Assembly (NCBI GenBank): GCA_010093485.1
Contig: MU001513.1
Span: 447,696-511,695, forward strand
Source: Karstenula rhodostoma CBS 690.94
Taxonomy: Eukaryota; Ascomycota; Dothideomycetes; Pleosporales; Didymosphaeriaceae
Direction of reading: 5' to 3'
Length of the DNA stretch: 64,000 nucleotides
In this document: piece after piece, positions 54,830 through 64,000 of the stretch
Numbering within the stretch: position 1 is the stretch's first letter
Layout of the letters: each line of letters starts with the position of its first letter
The notes under the pieces: generated by a model
Told to the model about the DNA's origin: nothing
Seen by the model: only the letters and a program-made list of their open reading frames with translations
The model's database searches: none
Translations under genes and position numbers: made by a program

Positions 54830-55596
54830 ACTGCGGGCTTGCACCTTGGGGGGAGTCTGCGTAGGTTTGCGCTGAGGCGTTGGCACAGAGCAGGCGGTAG
54901 ACACTTCATAACTGCAGCCTCGCGGCTACGCTCTTTCGGCACGTCATGAATGGATTGTCTGGAGACTTTGCAGGCGGCGGATATCCCCAACCTTTGCCAA
55001 GGCTTGCGCGGAAGGGCGTGAGGCAAAAAGATGGAAGACAAGGCCAAAGAAGGGCGGTCAGTACGGTTTACCGAAGTAATTCTTCTTCCCAACGATGACA
55101 TCCGCAAACTATCCTAGTGTCCACAGCCGTCACGAAAGGCAAAATTCAATATGCAAATCTTCATTGGTTCAACACTGCAAAACTGCCGTTAGACGCTATG
55201 CTTGCCTTTTCCCATCGATCCAATTATGCCGACACAGAGCCCGCAGTATAATATAAAACATAGGTAGCTTGTTTTCGGTAATTTGGTGATTTGGTGGGGA
55301 TCGAAGCTGCCAAACCCTAGACTTCGAAGTTCCGGAGACCGATCTACTCAAGACAAAAGCAAAAGCTGGCATCATAGCCCACGGAGTTGATAACCAAGGT
55401 GAACCACGAGATGTCCGTAGTACCAATCCCCATATTTGGGATCAAAGCGTAGTAATTGCTGTCTTCCCTTTTGGTCTTTCTTCGCATGGCGATGCCATAG
55501 CGTTTGGGGTGTACCTGTTGCTTTACGTCAGATTATCATCCACATGGACACGCTGCTATGGAAAAGAAAGTGCGGTTAGGCATCAATCTCGACGTC
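54830..55596. other. Intergenic, no gene seen
   Basis: Convergent 3' flanks. Short frames only. Confidence 0.4.
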
Positions 55597-56795
55597 TTAG
55601 TCAGTAGCGCTGTAGCCCACGTCGTCGTCGACTTTGCTTGCCTCCCGAATGTTCTCGGAGATGGTCGAGGCCTCTTCAGGGTCAAGGGAAAAGAAGTCCC
55701 GTTGAAGGTTGATGAACCATTCGCTGGCACCCCTGTTGTCAACTCCAGTTCGATGGAGCAATGCGCACATGTCGTCGATATTATATCGGGGGAAAGCGCG
55801 GTCTTCCTCCACCTCGATCATTTCGTCGACGACCCAAAACGTCTGTGCGAGACGTTTGAGGTCGCTCTTGTTGCGCCAGTGCTCCGAGAAAGGCATGTCG
55901 GGGTTCTTGGAAGCGTTGAACTTCACGTTGAAGACTATGGCGGGGTGATAGTCGTAACCGGAAAGCGTATGTGCTGGCTTTGGCCAGCGCGAATTCACCG
56001 ATATCTCGTAGTCGGTCTTGTTCGCGAAATAATCGACCATTCCGGGTAGAATGGAGGGGAGTGGACCAGCGCCGGGCAATACAGGGCCTTGGACGGGCGC
56101 CGCTGAGAAAAGCTCGTTGAAGTCGTCCGTCAATTGGTCCCACCACATCGGCTTGTCGTTGATAAAGCTGCGGCAGTAGCAGAGGAAAGACACCCGCATC
56201 CAGGGCAAGCGGCATTGGAGTTGCAGCAACTGCAACACGTCTAGCTTGAAAGACTCGCGTGTTGCATTGTCATTAGGGTCAATCCCCGCGAAGTGTGGTT
56301 CTCCATAAGTAACGTACGAGATTTGTATATCGCCCTGCTTGAGTGCATTGTCGCGGTCTGGGTAAAACGTCTCGATGTATCTACCCGCTTCTTCCGCGCG
56401 GATAATGACCGAGGTGTTCCTAGTGACGGCTATCGTGTACTCTTTCTGTATGGTTTTGCAGACAAGAGGAAGCCCGGTGAAATCACGAAATTCACCTGGC
56501 TTCTGACGAACAAGGCACACCCGACCACCATCGGGGTCATGTATAGAGGTGACTGCGTAGGCGTAGATCATATTCCTAAGTTCTGCGACGTCAATTAGCT
56601 CCGAGACTTCGAATTGAATCGTGGGCAAGTACCAGCAGGAAGACCGAAGAAGTCAAAAATGGTGTTGCAATCCTGCGGCACGTAGAGTCGAGATGGGCAG
56701 TATGGCTCAGGTCGGACGGGAAACCATGCGGGCAAATCAAAGATGTGCCTTCGCCCGGCGCCATGATTTGCACTTGGCTGCGATGAGTCCGACAT
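55597..56795 (-). CDS. F-box-like (LPAELRNMIY) protein
   Basis: Two minus-strand exons, 56795-56633 and 56582-55597, with a 50-bp intron (donor GTACTT, branch GAGCTAATT, acceptor GCAG), encode 382 residues. The splice falls inside the F-box-like motif and restores FFGLPAELRNMIYAYAV. The body has the family blocks LPLVCKTIQKEY and a long C-terminal region with tryptophans. Without splicing the motif is lost, so the intron is well supported. Function unknown; one of five related loci. Confidence 0.8.
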
Positions 56796-57347
56796 CTTGG
56801 AATGAGTCGCTGACGGTCGCGAGTTTCTGGCACGGGGCTGGCTGAGGCAAGAACGAGCGGGTCTGCGTTTGGTTGGATAGGCAGGTGCAGGCCCGCCCAC
56901 GTACCAGGCAACACGTGACCCACTGCCCTTCGCCCAGCGGCTACCAATCCCTTCGAATTTGCACAATTAAATCTGTCCTTGAGACGAGATAGGGGGTTCA
57001 CTTTTAGCAACGATATCGTCACTCAGCGCCGCATCAGGTAAATATCCTTCACTGTAGAGGCTGCACAGACAACGAAAGACGCGGATTTTGGTAAGGTTTC
57101 ATTGGTCCACCTCACAGGCTAGTCTTGCTATCATTCAATGTGGTGCAGCACCACTGTACGTCGCTAGCAGACGCATCCATTCCCGACTATATGAACAGCA
57201 AGCCAATTTTCCATCTCCACCGCACCGGTATAATCCCTCTACCCATCATGTGGGCGCAGAATGGAACCAAGTCTCTGTTTTTTAATCAGCGATGCTCTCC
57301 AAAGGAGAAACCCCACACCCAACGGGAACGCGTACGCTGACTTACGA
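56796..57347. other. Intergenic, no gene seen
   Basis: Promoter of the F-box-like gene and 3' flank of the secreted-protein gene. Confidence 0.4.
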
Positions 57348-57774
57348 TCAACCCTTCAAGCTGCACTTGTAGCTCCACACATCCCCTTTGGTGTCCACCC
57401 AGCCGTGGTTGGGCGTCATAGTCAGAGTGTTGCGACCGGAGCAATCGTTAGAGCTGGGGCATAGTCATTTCATCGCAAAGCCTCGCTCCCTAGGAGATGA
57501 CTCACGGATAGAAGTAGCAAATCTCACACTTGCCCCACCCTTCCATGTTGACTCGGCCGGCGTTGTGGTAGAACTTGGTGCAATCGCGGATCTCCCAGAG
57601 CTGCTCCTCCTGCCATTTTCCGTTGTTCCACCACGCAAACTCGCCGCAGAGTGGGTGGTCCGAGGTAACATCGAGGCCTGCGGCAGGGAGTTTGCCCTGA
57701 GGAAGGGCGACAGCCGCGCTGAGAACGGAGAGCACCAGGCTCATGAGAGCCGCGAGAAAGATGGAGACACGCAT
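57348..57774 (-). CDS. Small secreted cysteine-containing protein
   Basis: Two minus-strand exons, 57774-57506 and 57453-57348, with a 52-bp intron (donor GTGAGT, acceptor CCCAG) in phase, encode 124 residues. The signal peptide is MRVSIFLAALMSLVLSVLSAAVA. The mature part has six cysteines (PLCGEF, RDCTKF, KCEICY, NDCSG, YKCSL) and many aromatic residues. Length, signal and cysteines suit a small secreted protein of the effector or antimicrobial type; no specific function can be claimed. A TATATAAA box lies at 57897-57904. Confidence 0.8.
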
Positions 57775-57896
57775 GTTCGGAGATGACCGGGAGATGGGGT
57801 GTATGAAGGATGTCGATCGATGATGTGTGGAGAGTACAAGAGTCAAGGGGTGTGTGGATGATGAGAGAAAGGCTGTATACGAGGAGAGAACCCCGC

Positions 57897-57904
57897 TTTA
57901 TATA
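57897..57904 (-). promoter_or_regulatory. TATA box of secreted-protein gene
   Basis: TATATAAA on the minus strand, 123-130 bp before the start codon. Confidence 0.55.
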
Positions 57905-59771
57905 CCTGAGAGATGCGGCATGAGCAAGAGTGAGCATTGCGAGGCCGGTAGGAGCGGTGAGCTTTTCGGCCGTTCAGTCAAGTCTGCAAACAGAAGAAAT
58001 TGCAAGGCAGGATTTAAACTGCCTCAATGAGGCGGTGATTACAGAGCGGTCGAGAATCTTCCCCACTGCAAACGACCATTGAAAAAGCTTCCGAAGATCG
58101 GGGGAAATCTACGAGTCTTCAGGATTCCCAACAACTTGGGTGAAAACACAGATCTCCGATAGCTTTGTCCAAGTCTGCAGACCGTACTTCGAGCTGCAGT
58201 TGATGTAGACCTGTCCGTACGGTGTAGCCTAGGCATTATAGGGTTGCTTGAGATTGCATTATTCCGGAACAAGAATTTCTTTCAAAGACTCCCAACAGTC
58301 AAAGAAGCATTTCAATCCATTAACTGCAAGTACGCAGCTTCCATCGGCAATTTGGAGCGAAATTGGGCCTCGGATAATATTCAAAAAGAGGGATAACGTC
58401 AGTAGGCTGTGCTTCTCGCGGGCCGTCGATCTGCTGCAAACGATTGAGAGCGGCTGAAAACTGTACAATTTCCCAGTAATATGCGGCAAGCATGTTAAAC
58501 TAACAGGTATGGGTTTTCCGCGGGAACATGTGTAGCCGGTCTTCGGAGTGAGCCTAAGATGTAGATTCTAAACAACCCTAGTTTTTAAGACTAATAGATT
58601 GCAAGAAAACTGTGTGATTACGAAACCTCCATACTTGAAATTTAGGACAGAGAATCTCACGTGCGTCGGTTCTTTACGAATGTTGAGTGATGTGTTGACC
58701 GCCGATGAGCACATTGTTTGAATGCCCTGACTTGCAAGAAAAAAGAACTTGGCTCACGTAGCAACGCGAAGACTCGAATGATATTGTGGCACATGCCCAC
58801 GCCTTCTACTCGAAAAGAGACCTTCGCGCGTTCTATGTATGAACTGTTCTATCTGTAAAGGAGTCCGCGATCTTCAGCGTTCCCAAGAAAAGCTCAATAA
58901 TTAAGATTTGCGATGGCCGAAGTCGGGAGTACCTTTGAGCTCCGTTATGAGGCATGCCACCATACGCTTCAGTATTAGTATAGATGAAATTGGTCCAATT
59001 TAGCCGCATTTTGTGATGTTCACTTTTGATGAGGCAGTTTTCCACTTTGTGGAAGATGTGCCCAAGATCAGCGGCACCTTGAAGATGTGTTCTCTGCTTG
59101 TATTGCTTCTACGTATTGATTGATAACAGGAACCAAATACGAACCATTCACTGTATGAATTATTCTAGGATAGAAAATAATAATTCCATATCCTGCCTCA
59201 GCCACATGTCTGTACTTTGAGGTTTCCGACCATCACCCCAAAATATTGTCATCTTGGAGGGCATTTTTTCCTATCGGGTAAGTATCAAGACAGTCCAGCG
59301 GCAATTCCATCGTCATTCTCATGCACCGTCAGCTCTCTAGGACTCTCAAACGATCACGCTCCCAAGCCCGTCATCTTAGTTGAAAGACAGCGTATCCAAA
59401 GTGCGGACTTCCTTACCGCAATCTGAACACACGTGGTTATGGCTTGACAGCATACCTAGTCAGAAACATAGTGTGTTTGAGATTCTTTGTGTGTGATAGA
59501 AATCGCGGGGTGGTACAAAGGACTCGACGTGGTTGAAAACAAAGGCTTCTTAAACCTCACCCTGTGCACTTACCCTCATGTAATCTCCACATTTTCAATT
59601 CACGGGATAGGCACGAGCGAGGTAGTGACTAACTTCCAGAGCGATATAACACCACTATAAATGGTCTTTGACAAAGCTGCACACCGATTGCACCACCCTC
59701 GATTGTGAGACGTGCCGGCCAAAGAAACATCTCTGCAGACTCGACCACTCTCTGCACTTCGCTCGTCAATC
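57905..59771. other. Long AT-richer intergenic region
   Basis: No gene seen on either strand. The segment from about 58500 to 59300 is visibly richer in A and T than its surroundings, with only short broken frames. It could be decayed transposon sequence, but no domain remnant is readable. Confidence 0.4.
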
Positions 59772-60924
59772 ATGGTAAGTGACGAAACATCCGTGTTGAT
59801 ATTTTTTGCACATCTCCGGATATCACAAGTTCGAATTGGTGGTATACTAACAACCATACCAGGCGAAAACACTCACCCGGCTGTTTACCATACTCGTAAC
59901 CGCCTGCTTCTGGGGCCTATCATCCCAGCATCCCGTGCACGGGCTCTCTGCCTCTACGGTCAATACAGAGATCACGAACCTGTCGAAACGCACCACATAT
60001 CGCCCCTTCTCGGGGCCAGCCCACAATTTCCCCGACGTCGCCACATGGACTCGATACGACTACATGTGGAATCGTGAGTATCCTTCCCAACCCCGCCCTC
60101 CTGCCCTCGGATCACAGCATATGGAGGATGTGTGGGTCATCAAGGCGACCGGAGTCTGGGTGCGGAGGGCAGTGCATCATGATAGTCGATCGTGATAAGC
60201 GAGAGACTGCAGCGCCTCCTCGATTTATATACCACGTCTGTGACTCATCGCTCTGTTCCATAGTAGTTAAGCAGTGTTGAGATAGTTAAGGCGACAATAA
60301 TCCTAGAGCCACGGTCACACGTAACTCACCCCACTAATCACCCCAACACTCCCTCCTCCTCGCGGGCGCCCTCCCAACGGGCACCCACGGGCGCCTCCCT
60401 ATTGTCTTCCACGACTCCGGGACCCCCACATGCCCTCGGATCCAGCGCGCTGACCAAGCCAACATACAGTCAACCTAGCGGCCCTATCGACCAGCGGGAA
60501 CACCCCCACAGACACCGCCTACCTCAAAGCCGCCATCGACCTTTGCGCCAATCAGTACCACATCGACCGACGTCTCATCCTCGGCATCATCATGCAAGAA
60601 TCCCGCGGCAACGTCGGCGTCATCACCACATACAGCGGCAGCCTTCCCACAGCCGGGCTCATGCAGTGCAGCGGCTGTCCCGGTTTCCCCGGCCAACACG
60701 GACTCAGCCAGGCCGACATCGCCTCGATGGTTTGCGGGGGCGCGGAGCACTTCAAGACGAACATGCTGCACTGGGGGGATAGGTGGAGTGCGGCGTCTGT
60801 GTTTCCCGCGCTGAGGGAGTATAACAGTGGGAATGTGAATGAGGCGGATCTTAGTGATGGGAGGGGGGCGACGGCGAGCTATGTGTCTGATCTTGCGAAT
60901 CGGGTTACGGGGTGGGCGAACTGA
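59772..60924 (+). CDS. Secreted lysozyme-like (transglycosylase SLT-type) protein
   Basis: Three exons: 59772-59774 (the ATG alone), 59863-60073 and 60470-60924, with introns of 88 bp (GTAAGT, branch TACTAAC) and 396 bp. The product has 222 residues: a signal peptide (MAKTLTRLFTILVTACFWGLSS), a short propeptide-like stretch, and a lysozyme-like domain with the catalytic glutamate in IIMQESRGNVG, then GLMQCSGCPG and GGAEHFKTNML. Such domains cleave beta-1,4 bonds of peptidoglycan or chitin-like polymers; activity on bacterial walls would suit a role against competitors, but this is inference. The second intron is about eight times longer than others here and carries copy B of the dispersed repeat. 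Confidence 0.8.
60306..60432 (+). repeat. Dispersed repeat, copy B, inside an intron
   Basis: 127 bp matching the reverse complement of 7395-7496, with a 25-bp extra segment between two GCGGGCGCC-like stretches. It lies in intron 2 of the lysozyme-like gene. Confidence 0.8.
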
Positions 60925-61545
60925 GGATCACGAGGGTTCTGCAATCGTCGGTGTTTAGGGGGTTTGTTGGTTGGAGAAGCCAGGCGTCGGAGGCGCCTGC
61001 TTGAGCAGGTTTGGCGAGCGTTTGTCTTGAAGGCAATTTTACGGGATATGTAAATCTCGTGGTTGGGTATCATGAACAACACCCAAAGATTTAAAAAGCG
61101 TGTCTTATTTTCCTGAATGTCTTTGTAACACCTCACAACCGGATGCCCTGCGCGTGGGGGTCAGCTCGTTGCATGTCCATGAGGGCGAAATTGCCCGTTC
61201 TACAAGCCCAACTCCTTCAAAAGATCTAGCCCATGTTCCGTTCACCGTGGTAGTCAGCGCCAAATTGCATGTTTGGTCACCCGGCTTTCACGTGTTCCAG
61301 GATTCACTGGCCGGCGCTTGGCACTATACTTGCGGTGACTTAACCAAACTCGCGTTGCGCGCCTTCTCGTAAGCAACAAACGAAGCCGATACTGGGACGC
61401 CTCATATATATCGTAATACACCCTCCATTTGTTGATATCCCAGTCAGCGTTCTATATACCTCCAACCGAAGCATTTTCCAAGCAACAGAACATCGAGACA
61501 GGCCTCGTCCAAGCTAAGCTTCACACTGTTCGACGTTTGTCGCAG
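60925..61545. other. Intergenic, no gene seen
   Basis: A TATATAT at 61405-61411 may serve the next gene, about 135 bp before its ATG. Confidence 0.4.
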
Positions 61546-62949
61546 ATGTCATCCCCACCTCCACCATTTGCACACAACTCACCCCACGCCGACGAAGAGC
61601 ACGCCATGGTCGACCGTAAAGCCATGGCGGAGGCCAAACTCTTCTTCTCCACCCTCTCGCACGCCGAGAGCCTCCAATTCTGCCTCGGCCTCGAAGACAC
61701 CACCGACGCCCGGTACTCCAGGGTCCCTCCACTTGCATACCTTACCACCGTGATCTGTTTTGACACTGAGGGCTGGAACGCCGACAGCTCCAAGCTCACG
61801 GAGGTGGGCTTCAACCGTTTTTTCGCCGAGTCGGTGCGCCAGATCGAGCCTGGACTATGGGGAGAGGGTATATTGCGCAAGGCCAGCTTCTACCATGCTC
61901 GGATTGCGGAGAATTCGCATTTGCAGACTCGGAGGTAGGTTCACCTCAAGGTCGTATACCAGGCTCTGCGCTTACAGTCGATCAGCAGCGGCACCAAGGG
62001 CGATCCCACGAGCAACCGCTTCGGCCGAACCCGCTTTCTCTCCAGCAAGGAAGCGTGCATTGCGCTGGAAGAGTTCTTCGCTGTGCGCACCGCCGACGGC
62101 CAAGGTATCTGCCCCGTCGTCATCCTGGGCCATGCGTTGGGAGGTGACATAGAGAAGTTGTGGAGGTTGCTTGGGTTTGATCCGAATCGGCTGGGTAACG
62201 TTGTAAAGGAAATTGATACTCAGCAGATCGTTCGCGATATGGGCTTCTGGATCGCCCGCGACCAGGTCGGCCTGCAACGCATTATCTTTACCCTTGGCTT
62301 CGAGTACCGCGACGCGCATACCGCTTCCAACGACGCTGCTATGACGCTGATCGCAGCGGTTCTGCTTGTCCTACCTGGCAACGGATCGAGTGAAGAGAAG
62401 AAGCTCCAAGAAGTGGTGGACGAGATCGAGCGACTGAGCCAGGGCGATACATGGGACCACGGCTCCGACAAGTACTGTCAGCGCTGCCACTCGCGTGATC
62501 ATTTCGCCGAGACAGGAGGACGCCGCGGTGGCCGTTGCAAGGTTGCCGTCAACTGCGACCATTGCGAAGCTGCAGGTCGCCATGCCGCAGCGAAGAGCCA
62601 TATGACCGATGATTGCATCTCGTTCGCCTTGGAGAACGGCAATTCGAAGAAGGCGAAGCTGAACAGGGAGGCGCGGCGCAAAGCGGCACAAGAGCGGAAG
62701 ATGCTTGATGGTGATGAGGATGCTGCGAACACGAACGACACGGCGTCAGAGATGTCTTATACATCAAGTTCTGCCGGTCGCCCTGCTTCAACAAACGGGT
62801 GGAATGCGCGGGTCGCCGCCCGCCGTCGCAACCTTCCTCCCGTGGGAGAGCTGCTCCTTCCTCTCTCCAAGCACACTGCGTCAGCCAAGCCTGAGTCTTT
62901 CCAGGCTGATTCATGGAGCACGAATGACTTCGCCACGTGCAACTCATAA
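61546..62949 (+). CDS. Gfd2/YDR514C-like DEDDh nuclease, third paralog
   Basis: Two exons, 61546-61934 and 61986-62949, with a 51-bp intron (donor GTAGGT, acceptor ATCAG), encode 450 residues. The acceptor was chosen because only it keeps the frame into FGRTRFLSSKEA, which aligns with FGSTCFVDAMEV of the 3080 gene. Catalytic residues are intact: D73-x-E75 (CFDTEGW), D184 (GHALGGD), H241-x4-D246 (AHTASND). The Cys/His region after it (CQRCHSRDH, NCDHCEA, HMTDDC) is a degenerate version of the zinc knuckle, and a basic, probably disordered tail follows. Nuclease activity is inferred. It lies 57 kb from its two tandem relatives. Confidence 0.75.
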
Positions 62950-63218
62950 AACGCTTCAAGATACGGACCAGGGGCAAGACCGAGATTGAGGGGCATTTGG
63001 GGTTCTTTGCACGCTGTGTTTGGCGATATGATTCTGAATAGAACTTGACCAACTTGTGGTCGATGTTCGGGGTTGGAAAAGGATTCATTGATGTATTTCG
63101 TTGACGTTGGCGAGGAGGTTTATATGTGCCAATAGACTCGGGCTTTGTAAGACTTGTATAGTAGGTAGATGAGGACCAGATAAAAAGGATACGTACCATA
63201 AACCAAACCACATCCAAC
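62950..63218. other. Short convergent spacer
   Basis: 3' flanks of both neighbours; nothing seen. Confidence 0.35.
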
Positions 63219-64000
63219 CTACGCATCAAGTAAACTCTCCATCCACGGATACACGGAAGAATTCGCCTCGGGATACCCCATATGCGCCCTCCCCTGCATA
63301 AGCCTCATTTCCTTCGGACTCCCATACTCCGCCAGCAACATGCTATCCTCCACCGGCATACACCCATCCAACACCCCATTCACCAGCAACAACCTACAAC
63401 TCTTCGCTCCCGCCCCGACGACCGCGACGCCCTCCCCCTTCCCACTGACCAGACTGAACTCATCCTGACATTTGTCCAGCATCTCCTCCCAAGAGCGGTA
63501 CCCGTACTTGGCCACGTACGCGCGTTCGAGGCCAAAGGGGTATTCGTGCCGATGTACTTGCTCCAGCCACTCCCGCCCGATGTAATGATGCGTCCCCGCG
63601 CCGTGCCCGATCGTGCCCTTCAGAAGGCTAGCATGCGTATGCGCCAGACGAATCGCATAGTACCCGCCCGCCGAGAGTCCCCACGCAACGACCCTCATTT
63701 CATCCAGGTCCGCCTCGTTCCTGATCCACTCCAGGACCGACGAGAAAAGCCTATCCGGGGAGAGGGGATCGCGTCTGTTGGCGGGACAATCAACCGTCGT
63801 GCCGGGGATGTCGCAGATGACCGTCGCCCAGCCGCGCGCCAGGTGCTCCGACGTGCGCTCCGTGTTGTCGGGTCTGTGGCCGTCGAGGCCGGTGATGAGG
63901 AGGATGGTGGGGAAGGGGCCAGTCCCGGTGGGTTTCCGGATGTAGAGCGGGATTTTGCTGCCGTCGCCGTTAGTGGCGTGGGTGTGCGGTATGACTGTCT
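63219..64000 (-). CDS. Ayg1-like alpha/beta hydrolase, 5' part outside the window
   Basis: The minus-strand frame is open from the right edge (codon phase set at 63998) to the stop at 63219, giving 260 residues of the C-terminal part. Blocks: PTILLITGLDGHR, GWATVICDIPGT, SPDRLFSSVLEWI, the nucleophile elbow AWGLSAGGYYAIR (Ser in G-x-S-x-G), GTIGHGAGTHH, an acid in NGVLDGCMPVED and the catalytic His in RAHMGYPEA. These fit the Ayg1/FrsA-like hydrolase family; Ayg1 shortens a heptaketide in Aspergillus DHN-melanin synthesis. A melanin or pigment role is only a possibility without seeing neighbours beyond the edge. The start is not in this window. Confidence 0.85.
   Translation of the reverse strand, partial: TVIPHTHATNGDGSKIPLYIRKPTGTGPFPTILLITGLDGHRPDNTERTSEHLARGWATVICDIPGTTVDCPANRRDPLSPDRLFSSVLEWIRNEADLDEMRVVAWGLSAGGYYAIRLAHTHASLLKGTIGHGAGTHHYIGREWLEQVHRHEYPFGLERAYVAKYGYRSWEEMLDKCQDEFSLVSGKGEGVAVVGAGAKSCRLLLVNGVLDGCMPVEDSMLLAEYGSPKEMRLMQGRAHMGYPEANSSVYPWMESLLDA

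Noticed and set aside
54356..54904. 182-residue minus-strand ORF
   Set aside because: Antisense shadow of the GH16 catalytic domain.
57905..59771. Possible transposon remnant
   Set aside because: The AT-rich segment has no readable transposase or reverse-transcriptase motif and no terminal repeats that I could find.

Overview
The window is nuclear DNA of a filamentous ascomycete (Pezizomycotina; a Dothideomycete is my best guess, inferred from family make-up only). The genes are intron-poor to moderately intron-rich. Introns are short (44-101 bp) with GT..AG ends and CTAAC/CTGAC-like branch points. Typical fungal families are present: Zn2Cys6 regulator, GH54 arabinofuranosidase, fungal P450, F-box-like 'LPxELRNxIY' proteins, small secreted cysteine-rich proteins and DUF4419. 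I assembled multi-exon models by requiring splice consensus and phase agreement at every junction. No rRNA, tRNA or CRISPR was found.

Layout. 0-5 kb: the 3' end of a cysteine-rich protein gene, then two tandem DEDDh-nuclease/zinc-knuckle (Gfd2/YDR514C-like) paralogs, the first with all catalytic residues lost. 6-12 kb: an F-box-like gene, then a divergent pair, abfB (arabinan/arabinoxylan side-chain removal) and a P450. 13-21 kb: a MITE-like inverted-repeat element, a GPI-anchored protein with a duplicated cysteine module, a three-exon CxC-rich gene that no long single ORF reveals, a GRE2-like NADPH reductase and a two-finger zf-PARP nuclear protein. 21-31 kb: thioredoxin, an F-box/ankyrin gene divergent from a Zn2Cys6 regulator, an SDR pseudogene, DUF4419 and a small secreted protein. 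31-36 kb: an F-box-like pseudogene and a conserved zinc-ribbon-like protein. 35-49 kb is the housekeeping core: proteasome alpha subunit divergent from a WW/FF-domain protein, a Mid2-like membrane protein, a polytopic membrane protein, an atypical RING protein and a 1658-residue coiled-coil protein. 50-64 kb is accessory again: two F-box-like genes, a gluconolactonase-like pseudogene, a small membrane protein, a GH16-type protein without signal peptide, secreted proteins, a lysozyme-like protein, a third nuclease paralog and the 3' part of an Ayg1-like hydrolase cut by the right edge.

The theme is a conserved core flanked by accessory DNA with gene-family copies in different states of decay: three nuclease paralogs (two intact, one dead), five F-box-like loci (one broken), an SDR pseudogene and a propeller pseudogene. 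A dispersed repeat, one copy beside a gene and one inside an intron, differs between copies only by transitions apart from one 25-bp indel, which is compatible with repeat-induced point mutation. I found no single multi-gene system that I would call new. The best leads are the CxC-rich spliced gene, the catalytically dead nuclease paralog that keeps its zinc knuckle, and the repeat pair.
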